Source: Takifugu bimaculatus
Taxonomy: Eukaryota > Chordata > Actinopteri > Tetraodontiformes > Tetraodontidae
Direction: 5' to 3'
Length of the DNA stretch: 64,000 nt
Assembly (NCBI GenBank): GCA_004026145.2
Contig: CP034988.1
Span: 10,098,863-10,162,862, forward strand
Shown here: piece by piece, positions 1 to 13,445 of the stretch
Numbering within the stretch: position 1 is the first letter of the stretch
Layout of the letters: every line of letters begins with the position of its first letter
Program-made: the position numbers and the translations under genes
Notes under the pieces: model-generated
The model's database searches: none
What the model saw: the letters and a program-made list of their open reading frames with translations, nothing else
Told to the model about the DNA's origin: nothing

Positions 1-139
1 GAGGACATCAGCTCGGTCTCTCCAGTCTCCAGTCTGTTGTGTTGGGTCCTTCCAGGTGTGTTTGTGCGGCACATCATGGTGAAGTGCTTCTGTCCCTTCA
101 TGATAGTACACGAAGCCAACTCCTGGCACACATATCCAG

Positions 140-140
<1 letters not shown>

Positions 141-190
<50 letters not shown>

Positions 191-235
191 CATGCGTGTG
201 TGTGTGTGTGGGTGTGGGTGTGTGGGTGTGTGTGT
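141..235. repeat. (TG)n microsatellite
   Basis: An uninterrupted (TG)n run of about 45 bases is followed by CGTGCATGCG and GGTG-type variants. The surrounding open frames are repeat translations. Confidence 0.95.
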
Positions 236-332
236 TCAGCTGTGAAATTGTTAAACAGTGGGCTCTCAGTAGGACACAAAGGGTGGATGACAAGCGAGAC
301 TTGACTTCTCAAAGGAGGATTAATGCTATGCA

Positions 333-389
333 AACACACATGTGCGCACACACACACACACATGCACTCTCTCACACACACACACACCA
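333..389. repeat. (CA)n microsatellite, imperfect
   Basis: ACACACATGTGCGCACACAC followed by a CACACTC/CACACAC run. Confidence 0.9.
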
Positions 390-689
390 CAGCTGTTTTA
401 TAGTGTCTGACCCTCAACAAGGGTTTTTTTTAATGACAACAACGAAGAAAACCTGAAAATCACTGTTATTATCTGTCCGTTCCCTCTTATTCTAATCACT
501 TTTTGTTTGGGCTCTTGGTTGCTGTGTCTAATGTCCTCCTTTGGTTAGTAACCGATATTTCCCTTCCCTCCACTCAGGCCCAGCATAAACTGTTGTTGCG
601 TCCAGTACAGCCAGTAAACACTGGTATAAAGCTAATACTGTCCATGTGGCAGCTACTGCACTGCCTGTCTGTCCCCAGGAGACGGGTCC

Positions 690-820
690 CTCATCTGTGG
701 CTCCCCTGTAGGTTTCCTCTTTGTCCTTACAAAGGTTTTAAGTCTTTCCTGACTTGGTTCGAGGGTCTAAGGACAGAGGAGGTCATGACTGCGCAAATTT
801 TAAAGCCCTTTTAAAGAACG
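690..820 (+). mobile_element. LINE 3' UTR relic (second CR1/L2-type family)
   Basis: The stretch GAGGGTCTAAGGACAGAGGA with TCATGACTGCGCAAATTTTA and AAAGCCC is shared, with changes, with 53100-53155. It is typical of a fish L2/Rex1-type LINE 3' UTR ('...TCTAAGGACAGAGGATG...TGTAAAGCCC'). Confidence 0.5.
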
Positions 821-2848
821 GGTGTCCTGCTAACTCTGTAGGCGTTAATGAGGGTTTGCTTTGATCCGCACTGGGATCAGTTTCCATCAGTTCTCTCATT
901 TCAGGCTTAGTTTTTGCTTTGCAGAGGTTTCTCCTGCTTCAGCTGGAAACAGCGCCGCCCAACTGGGGTCACCAGTTGTGGCTGGCGTTGTGCACGTTGC
1001 CGTGGGTGTGTAGGGCGGGGATGAGGGGATTGTGGGGCCATTGGAACAGGAGAATCCATTTACATAATGAGGACACAGGAGTGTGTCTGCGTGGCTGCAT
1101 CATGTCGACGTCTCACATTCTCTTTAAGGGGCTTTTTACTGCAGATTTGCTTCACAGCAATAATTTCACCAGCTTCTGTCTCTTTTGTCTCCATCACCCC
1201 TTGTTCTCACTTAAACACAGCAGCTGTGTCCTTTCTAGCCACCCTCATCATACAGCCTTCATAGATCCTTCCATTCCTTCTCTTCTCGTTTCCTTCCTGG
1301 TGGGTGGGGGAGGGGGGGGGGGGGTCACTGACCCACATCACCCCACATTGTCAGATTTCAGATCAATAGTATTGATCTGAAAACTTCTGCAGCTCTACGT
1401 GTTTATGCTTTTTGATATGTGTAAATGTTGTTGTATTGATTTGAACTGAGATCTTTTTGAATATTGAGCTGCTTGGCTATAATTAGGATTCCTGTAGAAC
1501 ATTGGAAGTTGACCTTATTTGAGCTCCAGTATGAGCATACACACAGTAAATTAATGAGACTTTATTTATGTAAATAAGCTTCCTGAATCCTCCGAGCATC
1601 TGATCACAGCGGAGCTCATTTATGAGCTCACCTGAGCTGCAACTCCATGGGGGTTTTCTGCTCCGGTCTACGACCGAGTGCAGCCACAGATCCTTTTAAA
1701 AGCTTTTAAAAGTAGTTCTGCCACAATAGTGGCTCCAGCGTTTCCAGTGTGATGGTGTGTGGTCAGGCTGTCAGCTGACCCAGAGTTTGTGTGTGTGTTT
1801 AAAGATGGCAGCCTCAGCAGCTGTAGAAATAAACTCACATCCAGCTGCTTCAGATTAAAAGTCCTGATGTCATCAGTCAGTTGCAGCAACAGCTTGTTAG
1901 GAGCCGTCGGTGTAATCAGCCTTTTCAAAGGCGTAATGGCTGCCAGCTCGGCTCGGCCTGAATATGTTTTGAGTTCAAATGTAGAAGAATCTGCCTGTGG
2001 GGATGTTTATCTTCATCTCATCTTCCAAAACTTAAAACATATTCCAGAAAAGGTAATTACATGATTATAGCACAGCCTGTGAAGCAAGACATGTCCCTTC
2101 TCCTGGTGAAGAAACTGGTACTCTTCTATCTACAGTAAGTGTCTTCTTGTCTTGAAGCAGCAGCAATAAATCCTCTTAAATTAATATTTGAATGTTAGTG
2201 ATGTTTGTGTGACCGTGAACACCCTGCTGATGGCTTGGATCTATTAAGGAAACACATTTACGCAACTCTTCTCTAGTGGAAATGTGGCTAAAAGGAATTC
2301 AAGAACAACACCAGAAACATTGATGCCAGAGAGGGGGGCTGGGATGAGTCCATCCAGTGGTGGCCCCTGCCTTCGCCCATCACCCGAAAGGAAAAGGCTA
2401 CCAAGAATGTGAAACCAAACCAGTAAGCAGGTTGCTAAACTGCTCAACGAATGTAATAAACTAGATATTTACAGTATATGTCAGAAAAGTTAACACTCAG
2501 CAATCATTTACTAAATATTCACCTTTTTTCTGATCACAGTTTGAGGTGAAATCATTAAAAAGGGTGAAAAAAGGCGCTCCGGACTGATCACGTTACACTT
2601 CAACACAGCCACCAATCAGATTTTACAGTTTCTACCCTTTATTTAGCAGATTGTCTGACTCGTCACAACAGATTTTGTTGCTACTGACAGGTGCCAAAGA
2701 GTCATCAACACATCTGCTGAGAGACACCACCGGTGCTGCACGCCGTCCGATCTGTGTCTGCGCCCGTCTGACATCTGTGACCAATCAGGACAGAAGCCAC
2801 AGGCTTTCCAACTGCCGTCCCCCGAGACAAAGCACCCCCAACCGCCAA

Positions 2849-2881
<33 letters not shown>

Positions 2882-2882
2882 G
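2849..2882. repeat. (CA)n microsatellite
   Basis: About 15 CA units ending in CTCACACG. Confidence 0.95.
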
Positions 2883-2999
2883 AGCCTGACAGATTGGTAG
2901 TTTATGGGTGTTAACAGAGAGAAAGCCTCTTTCTTCACCATCATCAGTCACTGACTTCAGACCCTCCTCCTCCTCCTCCTCCTCTTGGGCTCACATCAC

Positions 3000-3002
<3 letters not shown>

Positions 3003-3051
<49 letters not shown>
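3003..3051. repeat. (TG)n microsatellite with adjacent (TCC)n
   Basis: About 24 TG units. A short (TCC)n run of about 8 units lies just upstream at 2962-2985. Confidence 0.95.
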
Positions 3052-3053
<2 letters not shown>

Positions 3054-3735
3054 TTTCTTTGTCTGTGTGTAGGTCTGGTTTATTAAGGAGGGAAATAAAC
3101 ACAGCTAAACGTTTGACGTCTGTGGAGCCAAACACGTCTAAATGCAAGACGTGAACACGTGTGTGTTTGTGGAAAAGTGGGTGGGGCCAGTGTGTTTATT
3201 TCAAGGTCACTAGTCACCAGTGTGTTGATGTGGGGTGAAAAGGGTCACCATTCCACACAAATCAGACAATGGTTAATGCATCAGCTCGTGTGAAGCAAAG
3301 AGGGAATCAAAGGTGTTAATGGGACAGGATCTGACCTGAGAGTCTCGCTCAGTGACTCTCTGGTGCTTCCAAAGCCCACATATGTCCACCAGACTGGATC
3401 ACCAGGGTCTCAATGCTTTGATCTATAGGCAGACAGAACTGCACAGACAGCAGTGTTGGAAGGTTTGGCTGTTGATCGGGAACAGTGTTTAGAGAGTATT
3501 TATTCAGGCGTCACCTCACTGAATATTCAGCACCCTCCACTTTAACAAACATTATTTCCCACAAGCCCACAGGCTGCTGCATTTCAGCGATGAACAGCAC
3601 TCCAACAGCTCCCTGACCTCAAAGCTGTCTGTCTGTCAGCACGACGTCCTGCAATGAGATCACATCCAGGAGCCTTGTGCTCACCAGACCTCCCTGCTAA
3701 TCAGACCGCTGTGGCTCCGCCTAACAGAGGGCTGT

Positions 3736-3880
3736 CGGAACCCAGGGCCGCAATCCAACTGGGCCTTCTGGTGGACCAGGTGATAGTCTTTCCCACTGGC
3801 CTCAGGGAAGTTGAATTCTACCTGAGAGGATAGAAAACCCAGCTGGATTGTGGAACTGGAGGACTGGTTGTGGACACTCC
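3736..3880 (+). repeat. Possible dispersed repeat, copy 1
   Basis: GGAACCCAGGGCCGCAATCC, GACCAGGTGATAGTCTTTCC and CAGCTGGATTGTGG parallel the stretch at 14905-15060. No coding potential is evident. Confidence 0.35.
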
Positions 3881-4820
3881 TGGTCTCACTGTTTACTTAA
3901 CAAAAAGCAGGATGTCCAGTGATGCAGAGGCCCTCACTTTAAATGGATTATACTTTTTTACTTTTAGATTTGAAGTCTGAACTAAAATTCCCCTGCGTGA
4001 TTGTACAAGACATCCCCCATTCAAGCATTCACACGTCTCCTGGGTGATTCCGTCTCCTGCTCTCCTGCACTCTGTAGATCCTCTAGTCCACCATGATAAA
4101 TCTGTGAGGCTGTGACACATCAGACAGCCCATTAAATCACTGCTTTCCAGGATGAATCCAGACTGAACTGCTGCCAGGTTGTTGGGACTCGTTTATCTCT
4201 AATTCTAATTTGTGTTTTGTAGTTGAGTTTTGCTGAGTTGGACATGATGAGAAAGTAGGCCACCAGGCCTCCTCGAGTATGCAGACATTCCAAATAGAGA
4301 GAGGAGAAGAACATTAAAGCCTAAACCAGCACATTAATGAGGTCAATGCTGCTGCAGGAACATCTGAAGGACCTTTGATCACAGCACTGAACATCATGTA
4401 GCAACGTCACGTCTCCAGGTCATCTAATCTTCTGTGTTGTCAACTGTGTTGTCTCACATGGTTAAATTGAGGGTTTGTTCTACGTTTTAAGAAACAAATT
4501 AGTCCATGTTTCCATCCTGTGACGGCTCCTCACTGTTTGTTTTGTCTGGAAACATCACAGAATCCTGAGGATTCTCACCTGATTCTTAAAGATTTTTTTT
4601 TCCTATTTCTCGTTGCCAACGGGATCCTCCTGAATCTGTTCTCATTAAAATCTGTCTGGATGTTCACCCGATGAACCGATGGAACAAACAACATAACCTG
4701 CAGCAAGGTCTAAAACACACAACCACCAACACACACATGCAAGCGCACATGTAGTATAAACAGGCGCTCCACATGGAGCCGCAGGCCCCTGAACGTTAAA
4801 TTTAGGATCCACATTAGCCA

Positions 4821-4950
<130 letters not shown>

Positions 4951-5335
4951 ATGTTTGTGTGTTTTGAGGGGATTGGTTGCTGTCAATCAGAATCAGTGAA
5001 GCATGAGGGGGGAGTGGGGGGGGTGTTGCCTTGGGGAATGATGCCAATATAGCCTTCTTCCCTCCTTCTCTTTATTTCTGCAGCTGAATTGTCTTTCCTA
5101 AAGTCTCTTTATCTTCAATATTTCAATTTTCCATCATGTTGTAATAAACCGAGGTTTATTTTTACGAAGAAAAATGTATCATGTGAAGAAACAAACTTTA
5201 TTGTTTGGTTGACTGAAGGAATCGTGCATCCGAATCATTCTGTTGGTTAAACTCTTCCCCAGATGTAGCCCAGCTCCTCTCCACAACTCTGAATATGAAT
5301 ACAGGCCCAACCTGCAGCACATGCAGGGGTCACCA

Positions 5336-5577
5336 TGGCAGCAGCAGCAGCAGAGCAGAGCAGCAGCAGCACGAGTAGCAGCAGCAGAGCAGCACTAGTA
5401 GTAGCAGCAGCAGCACTAGTAGCAGCAGCAGAGCAGCACTAGTAGTAGCAGCAGCTGCACTGGTAGCAGCAGCAGCACTAGTAGCAGCAGCAGCAACAGC
5501 AGAGTAGCAGCAGCAGAGCAGCAGCAGCAGCAGCAGCAGCAGAGCAGCAGCAGAGCAGCAGCACGAGTAGCAGCAGC

Positions 5578-5621
<44 letters not shown>

Positions 5622-5870
5622 GCAGCAGCAGCAGAGCAGCAGCAGAGCAGCAGCACGAGTAGCAGCAGCAGCAGAGCAGCAGCAGCAGAGCAGCAGCAGC
5701 AGAGCAGCAGCAGCACTAGTAGCAGCAGCAGAGCAGCACTAGTAGTAGCAGCAGCTGCATTGGTAGCAGCAGCAGCAGAGCAGCAGCAGCACTAGTAGCA
5801 GCAGCAGAGCAGCAGCAGAGCAGCAGCAGCAGCAGCAGCAGCAGAGCAGCAGCAGAGCAGCAGCACGAGT

Positions 5871-5924
<54 letters not shown>

Positions 5925-6160
5925 GCAGCAGCAGCAGAGCAGCAGCAGAGCAGCAGCACGAGTAGCAGCAGCAGCAGAGCAGCAGCAGAGCAGCAGCAGC
6001 AGCAGCAGCAGCACTAGTAGCAGCAGCAGAGCAGCACTAGTAGTAGCAGCAGCTGCATTGGTAGCAGCAGCAGCAGAGCAGCAGCAGCACTAGTAGCAGC
6101 AGCAGAGCAGCAGCAGCAGCAGCACACACAAACTAACAGCACAGCAGCAGCAGCACGAGT
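5336..6160. repeat. AGC-rich composite array with ~300-base higher-order period
   Basis: GCA/AGC triplets are interrupted by AGAGC, ACTAGTAGT and GCACGAGT variants. The marker ACTAGTAGTAGCAGCAGCTG recurs ending near 5457, 5757 and 6055, so a larger unit of about 300 and then 298 bases is repeated. Long frames on the minus strand (poly-Leu, Ala and Cys) are repeat translations, not genes. Confidence 0.9.
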
Positions 6161-6165
6161 AGCAG

Positions 6166-6285
6166 CAGCAGCACACACACACCCTCTCTCTCTCACACAC
6201 ACACACACACTCTCACACCCTCACACACACATACACACACACACTCTCTCTCACACACACACGCACACACGCACACACGCACTAG
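6166..6285. repeat. (CA)n/(CT)n composite microsatellite
   Basis: CACACACAC alternates with CTCTCTC and ACGCACACACGC blocks. It directly follows the AGC array. Confidence 0.9.
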
Positions 6286-6299
6286 TTAACCACCTCTGG

Positions 6300-8900
6300 A
6301 GTCTTATTATCCAACTGAAATCCTCCCTCCAGCTTTATTCTCTCTCTGGTTTCCTCCTGATAAATGCAATATGGATCTCTTTATTTTTAGAACACATCAG
6401 TGTGGTGACATGTGTGATTAACGCCGTGAGGAGGTGCTGACTTCCTCTCTAGATCATCCAGTAACAGCAGGTCATATGTTTGATCTCCATCTGTGGCTAA
6501 TAAAGCTGAACTCAGCCAGAGGCTTCAAAAGCAGCCTCTGTTCTGCACAGTAACTGTGTCAGCAGTGTGGACCCCAGCCGTCTGTCTGTCCATGAGCGTG
6601 GTTTAGGTGAGAGAGGACCAGAGACGGACTATTAGGGCCCTCAGTGCTGGTGTGTAGGCATCTAACATGGTGCCTGAACCTGCATGGTGTCAAACACCAT
6701 CCAGGGTAGAGGTTGAACCCTGGTCAGTGCTGAGGCATACGTACTCGACCATGTTACCTCACTGGTTTCACACCAGTTTCTCCTTCATCAATAACACAAC
6801 TACTGAGTGATTATACAAGAAATGCAACGCCGAGGAGGCTGAATATTACAAGACACCATTAAAGACTTCCAGCGTCTGAGTTTTCTACAGTGACGGTTCT
6901 CTGGGGAAACCTCTGCAGACAGACGCTGAAGCCTGTTGGGAAAGGTTCCCTTATGATGACATTTTCCCATCATTTTTGGTGTTGGTGGGGGCCATGACAT
7001 TATTAATGGACTCATGTCATATTTAAAGGTGAAGGTAAGAGAACAGTAACCAAGACTACAGTGTGACTTGAGCAGGTCTGACTAAGAAATGATGCAACGC
7101 TGCAGGTCAAGATAAGGCTGGAAGAACCTGAAACGACACCAAGTCAATGGAAAAACCCACCTGAGCAGGTGCAGCTTGTGTCAGTGTTTATTAATTTAAC
7201 AACAATTTAACAATTAGATCAACTAATATGCTCAGTGTCATCAGGGTTGGCTGGATGGCACAGACCCCCCACAGCTTACCCGTCCATCACAGACCACACA
7301 CGGTCCACTCACACACACTCAAGCTTTCCCTTCACGTCTCCATCGTCTGTTCAGCAGCACAAACAAACACACTTGCTAAAATCTCAGAAATGTCCCAGAA
7401 TCTGAAAACAAGCTCAGTCCAGATGTAACCCAGGAGCCACACACCGCCCAGGTCCCGTCCACTGTACCACCAGGTCCCATCACCACTGGTTTCCAGGGTA
7501 ATTCAACATTGATTTCAGTGTTTCCACCTGGATTATTCAGCTTTAATTTGAGCTGAAGAGGAATGACTTGGATTTAGTCTTCTCACATTTGTTCCTGCTG
7601 GTTCTGGCACTACCAGGAATCTGGGATTGTGCTCCTGGACTGTGTCTGATCCCTGCCCGTTCAGGTCACACTTGTTTATTAACCCACCAGGAACCAGGTT
7701 CATTAGGCTAATTAGTCTGATTAAAGCAGCAGTGACCTGAAGAGAGACGGAGCCTTGGGCCAGACAGCTGGGACACCTGTCTAACCCTCATCCACTAAAT
7801 GCTCTCTCTATACTGGGTGTATGCCCCACTCCTCCCCCTACTCCTCACCCACCCCTCCCCACTCCTCTCCCACTCCCCCCACCTTCCTTTTTGCTTGTTT
7901 AATTATCATTTTGTTTTTTTAAGCTTGTTGCGTCCGTAGGTCACAGACATGGCAGGCAGTGCTTTTATGGTCCTTCCCACAGGATATTTACCCGTTTGTA
8001 TAAATTATAGTAGAGAGCATACTGTAACATTTGGGTCGTAACACCGCACCTATTTGAAATGCAAATTGTGGGTGCAGCATGAGCCTTTTTGTGTATTTCT
8101 CTCCGTGCACTTTGGAAAAAGGAGCTCGTGTTTGTATTTAAGCTCATGCCGAGCTCAACAAGAACAAAGTGAGTGCAGGACAGACTGCTTGTTTTCATGT
8201 ATTTATACATTTATTTTGTATAAATGTTTGCATTTTAATGAGAGCGAGTCACTAAAACATTAGAAGGGATTTTTCTCCCCTGAGACGCTGAAGAATGTCC
8301 ATTCTTATTTGACTGTGGTTGTGAGGAATCTAAAAAAGCTGAAGGTGGCATAAAGGATCATCCCAGAGGCCACCGTAATGAGTGTCTGACATTGGCTAAT
8401 GGGTTTGCTCTGATGTTCATCATCAGCAGCTGTAATAAGACACAACTCGTCCTCCTTGAGAACATTCATCAAGCAGTCATGTGACTGATGCTGCTTTTCT
8501 CTTTTTAGTTGCAACTGGGATGTACTGGGCAACAAATGGTGAGTTTGTCCTCAAACTCGATCCGTTGAAGCAATAAAAATGGGAATTATCATTCATATTT
8601 ATTAAGGAGAGAACGGTGGTGAGCAGGTGAACTGGGTGATGGATAGTGGAGTGAAGGCTGATCTCATCCCACAGATGAGCTCAGATGGTTTCACCATAAG
8701 AGTCTCAGAATATAAAGTGTCCCCCCCCCCTCCCCACCGCCTCTTGTGTGGGTGCTGCATCACCACAGGCCAGTCAGATCAGTCAGGATGGACCCTGACT
8801 GACCCCGTCCACCTGTGGAAGCCCCAACACTGAGCGTCTGAGCCTCAGAACTGAACCTCAGCAGAGAGTTGGCCTGTTGTGAGGAACCACCGTTTCATTT
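6300..8900. other. No gene recognised
   Basis: Unique-looking DNA with a C-rich stretch at 7820-7890. The few open frames (up to about 80 codons) lack family motifs, and no element was identified. Confidence 0.5.
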
Positions 8901-8926
8901 ACATCACCTGTGTGTGAGCAGGGCTG

Positions 8927-8965
8927 TCACACTGGCCCCTGCACGTTGGCCAGGGGCCAGTGTGA
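8927..8965. repeat. Perfect inverted repeat, 15-base arms, 9-base loop
   Basis: TCACACTGGCCCCTG (8927-8941) and CAGGGGCCAGTGTGA (8951-8965) are exact reverse complements around CACGTTGGC. The function is unknown. Confidence 0.9.
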
Positions 8966-8969
8966 GGCC

Positions 8970-9950
8970 CCCGATGCTGCCTCCATGTAGATGTTTGACA
9001 CCCCCACCTGCGTAGGCTTTGTTGTAGACCATGACCAGCCAGTCATGGAGAAGATCCCCTGATGGCCTTGTCCTCTGTCAGTGTCACATCCCCCCTTCCC
9101 CACTGTGTGCTGACTTCTGTCTCCATTCCTTCATAGTAAGTCATTTTATTTTTAAAGAGAGAAAAAAAACTTTAGGGAAAACATATAAGAGAATGATAAA
9201 GACCAGCGATAACCTTTGAATACCTTTACTGGATGATTTCCTTTATCCTCTTTTTCTAGAAAGTTTGTGTTTGGTGTCTAATGCGACTTCAATGCAGTAA
9301 AATATTAAACCAAGCTTTGAAGTGGTCCCTCAGAGATCTTCCTCTTCTGTCTAGGAGCCTTTCTTGTTGCAAAATAACAGTGCCAACAGAACTCAGCATC
9401 TCATCAGTGATCACACAGCTCTGATCTCATTCATGCAAACATTTCAGTTTAGTTTTGAGTCTGCTCTTCGCTCTCTCCGGAGGCCTTTTCATGACAAACA
9501 CCACCGCTTTTCTTTGCGGTCAATGTTTTAATTTGTACTTATTCTTTTTATCATCATTATTTTTTGACTGAACAAATGTAGAAAGCCTCCAGCAGCCTTC
9601 ACATCTCCCCTCATGTAATCATCTCTGTCAGGCTCTTCAGGACTAAATGAATGTGCTCGGTCTTGCTGACAGATGAGGATCGTTGACCAGAGTCAGCACT
9701 AATATCTACTGAGATGCAGTCGGCCTTCAGACAAATACTCTGGCCACTTGACATCACTTTTTTCTGCTTTCCTCTTCAATGTTGGGCAGCTGTTTGAGAG
9801 CACACATTTGAATCATTATATCAGATTTTAAAATGGGTTGAGCTTAACGAACCCTGACTGAGGAAGCTCCACACCCTCGGTTTAGTTGTGCTCTCCTAAA
9901 ATATCCACTAGATGTCCCTGTGACAGCCAGCTGCAGCCTAGCCAAGCCTG
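8970..9950. other. No gene recognised
   Basis: Mixed unique-looking sequence. No supported ORF, repeat or RNA gene was seen. Confidence 0.5.
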
Positions 9951-9994
9951 TAGAGCATTCAAATATTAGAGGTCACGCTCAAAGCCCTGCGTTC

Positions 9995-10060
9995 TGTAAA
10001 GCACCTACAGACTATTGGGATTGTAACAGACGCTGTATAAATAAAGAAGAACTGAGCTGA
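9995..10060 (+). mobile_element. Old LINE 3' tail
   Basis: TCTGTAAAGCACCTACAGAC then TGGGATTGTAACAGACGCTG and TATAAATAAAGAAGAACTGA resemble the GCGCCTTGA...GACGCTATATAAATAAAG tail of the LINE family, with divergence. Confidence 0.45.
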
Positions 10061-10139
10061 AACGTCACAGCAGCGCCTGTGGATCACGAGAGCCCAACAC
10101 AAATATTGTTCATTCCTCTTTACAGGCAGCATCAGAAAC

Positions 10140-11930
10140 ATAAAGCTTTATTGTCACTGTGCCAAATGGTACAACAAAATTTGGGTGTTCAAACACACAC
10201 AGAGACACACAGGCATAAACACTAAATCCCTATTTACAATCCCACTCAGTTCAGCTAATTAGTATAACAGACTCAACACAATGCAGAGTCTCCACGTCGT
10301 GACCATGTCGTTTCCATGTCACGTCCATGTCATGTCCATGTTGTAGAGCACATCAGAGACACTGGTCGTTTGGACGTGTCCTCAGTCAGGTAATGCTACT
10401 TCCCCCCTGTAGATGCAGTCAAGACTCCAGTGGCTGACTGGTCTACAAAGAGGATTGTGGACAATCCGAGGAACTATCAATACTCTCAAAGAGTCCTGCC
10501 TTGGCCCAAACCAAGCCAGCACCCTCATCTTAACCACAGATCCCTCTGGAACACCCCGAGACCCTCACAGCCACAACCAGAGGAATGGTTCACTATGGCA
10601 ACAGGACAGGTGGTGCAACCTCAGAGGCATGTGGACTGTTGCACCACTGGCCTCAAAGCATTTGTAATGATGACTATTCTTGATTTTTCCTCTATATTTG
10701 TGCCATTCCAGTCCATTTAGCCTCTGTGTGGGTAAAACAACAAATGTTGCTACAGTTTGTGTGTGTACATGATACACACAGAACCACAACAGCTATATGA
10801 TCCACATAAGGAGCTGTAATTAACACGTGTGCCGTCTGTATTTGTTTCTGATGTCAACCCACCAAACGCTGCCTCCTAGACACAAACGTCACCTCCCACA
10901 CTGTCAACACATAATTCTATCTTTACAGTTTTCAGCTCTGCTCTTTCATTTTCAGAACAAAGACCTCTAAAATCTCCATGAACAATTTAGCATCTATTAA
11001 TTTTATACAGACCAATTCAGGCGCAACAGAGTGAAGGGCTGAAGGAGGAAGAAAGAGAGACTGTGGCTAATCCCCCTCTTCACCGTCCTCATTTCTCTCT
11101 GCCGTTCCAGCCTCAGTGATGTATGACCACTATCACTGGAAATAATGACTTACCTGCACACAATCTATTATTTCACTACAAGGCAGAGAATAAAAAGTGA
11201 GGAGGAAGAGGAAACCAGAAAAATGTGTGTGAAATTGAGAGGAAAGAGGGGAAGGAGGGGAAGATGCTGTGTTTCCCTATGTCAGGGTTAGGAGGAGCAG
11301 GAGGAGAAACAATCCAACTGTGAGGAGGAGGAAGAGAAGGAGGTACCAAATAAGCTGCTGTTGTAGATTAATGGATTCAAATCTAAATAAAACTTACGGC
11401 TATGATGTGACATGAATCTAGGCGTCATTGGTTGTATTGGTATATAGTGAATACAGCAGGCCAGAACTGGCTCCATACATCTACCTGCTATTGTTTAGGT
11501 AGCAGTGAAGGAATAAGCAGGGGTGCCACCAGGGCTTTGGGGCCCCATGAAAAACCCATCACTTTGGGCCACAGACACTCACAAACAATGCAAATCCTAA
11601 AAATATAACACTGCTCAGCTTTGTATCAATATTCTCCTTCTTTTAAAAAAAAAAAAAACATTTCCTAATAGAGGTGGGATGAGATATCGTCTATCAGAAG
11701 AAGAACCACAACAGAGGGTGTGGGAGGGTCAGCATGTCGGCGTTTGAAGGGAAAAACACCCCGAAGATGTTCCGTATAAATGCTATGTATATGGGACATA
11801 ACAGGCTTGTTGAGTGGACATTATTGACAGCGACAGAGGCAGATAGGACAAACGCATGGGGAGGAGGCTAACACTGGCTTTATGCAAGTCTCCCAGTTGA
11901 CTGCTGTCCAGTCTGCCCATTAAAGGGTAG
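10140..11930. other. No gene recognised; possible LINE-tail relic at 10145
   Basis: CTTTATTGTCACTGTGCCAA (about 10145-10165) resembles the 'TTTATTGTCATTGTAC' end of old fish L2-type LINEs. A poly(A) run lies at about 11645-11659. Nothing else could be assigned. Confidence 0.35.
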
Positions 11931-11934
11931 AGAA

Positions 11935-12070
11935 ACCTACATGAGCCTGGTCCTGCTCAAGGTTTCTTCCTGTTAAAGGGGATTTTTTCCTTGCCACTGT
12001 TGCTTGTCTGGGGTCAGGCCCTGGGATTCTGGAAAGCGCCTTGAAACAATTTTGACTGTATAAGACGCTA

Positions 12071-12101
<31 letters not shown>

Positions 12102-12150
12102 TTTGATTTGATTTGATTTGATTTGATTTGATTTGATTTGATTTGATTTG
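11935..12150 (+). mobile_element. LINE 3' end with expanded (GATTT)n tail
   Basis: ACATGAGCCTGGTCCTGCTC, TTTTTTCCTTGCCACTGTTG and GGAAAGCGCCTTGAAACAAT lead to ATAAATAAAGATTGATTTGA. The tail is expanded into about 14 GATTT units (12080-12150). The preserved tail suggests a fairly recent insertion. Confidence 0.85.
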
Positions 12151-12668
12151 AGAAAGGCTGGACAACGTCAACAAAGGCCTTGGCGTCTCAGCATCCACAA
12201 ATACACAAATATAAATAACACTAGTTACTTTTTGGTTGGTACGGTAATGCATGGAGTCATCTTTGGCAAAGAGCTGAGGGACATACTTTCGTCCCTTCTC
12301 TGTAACTTTTTGCTCTTTTGTTCTGGTGCCTGATGAGACATCCCATAGTTATTAAAAAGAATAAAGCCCGGGTGGATCATCTTCAGAGCTTTGTTGTTAT
12401 ACCTCATGAAGCCTGTAGCTTCATTTATTAAGTAAATGTGTTACATGAACAACAATGATAACAAAAGTGTAGCATAAAGCTCCGCCTCACCCCTAACCCC
12501 CCCCACCAGATCCAAATCCAAAGTCATGTTGTCTGAAAAAAAATTACACAAATCAAAATACTTCTAATACTTTATTATAAATGTACCTACAAACAGTGCA
12601 CTGAATAAACTGCATGATATCAGCTTACACATTTGAAATTCCTTAATTGGAGTAAGTATGTGTGTTCT

Positions 12669-12770
12669 AAGTCCTGGTTCTGCTCAAGGTTTCTTCCTGT
12701 TAAAGGGTAGTTTTTCCTGCCACTGTGGCTGGTTGTGGGTCAGGTCCTGGGATTCTGCAAAGGTCTGAGA
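12669..12770 (+). mobile_element. Diverged LINE 3' UTR fragment
   Basis: CCTGGTTCTGCTCAAGGTTT, CTTCCTGTTAAAGGGTAGTT and GGTCAGGTCCTGGGATTCTG match the family 3' UTR, but the terminal AATAAA tail is not present after 12770. Confidence 0.65.
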
Positions 12771-13380
12771 GAGCTTTATCTCAGGTCTTTCCTCCTTCGC
12801 TAGCGTCTCCTGACCTTGGACTTTTGGGGGTTTTGGCAGTGCAGCGGAGTGGACCCACCCACAGGGTGCCGTCAACATATGGAGGGGCTGGCTCTACATC
12901 CTGGACTAGGACTGAGGCTCCGCAGGAAGAACTGGACCCATTCCATAAGGAAACTATCCCGCCAAAATAAAGCAGTTTTGTTTTCCATTTAAATTAATTT
13001 TCAATTTGCTTCGTAAAAGCCATTCCTTTTTACTCTCTACTATTACTCATCTCATGTTAGTTGATGCTAATGCTACATTTTTGACACTTTTCAGTATTAC
13101 TGTCAAAGACATCAATCTTAATTAAGTTTGATCTCTTTAAATGTCATGTTTTTTAATCAAGATTGGTTTTTTTATTTACAGTCCATCCTTACTGACACCA
13201 TATGGTGAGCAAAGACACAAGCACACACTCACATACACAACACACTCGCTCGGGACAGTGGATGTTGGCAGCAATGTAGTGTTGTGGGTAATTTGGATAA
13301 ATCTGGTAATTGTGCCAACAAGACTGAGAGAACAGACAGCAACTAATAGCACATGCAAATGAGCCAGCCATATGTCTGCC

Positions 13381-13445
13381 TGTGTGTATGTGTGTGGTTG
13401 TGCGTGCATGTGTGTGTGTGTTTGTGCCCGTGTGTGTGTGTGTTT
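13381..13445. repeat. (TG)n microsatellite, imperfect
   Basis: TGTGTATGTGTGTGG and similar blocks interrupted by CGTG and CCCGTG. Confidence 0.85.

Noticed and set aside
5330..6208. Long minus-strand frames rich in Leu, Ala and Cys
   Set aside because: They arise from the AGC array, which lacks stops in several frames. No start context or conserved domain.
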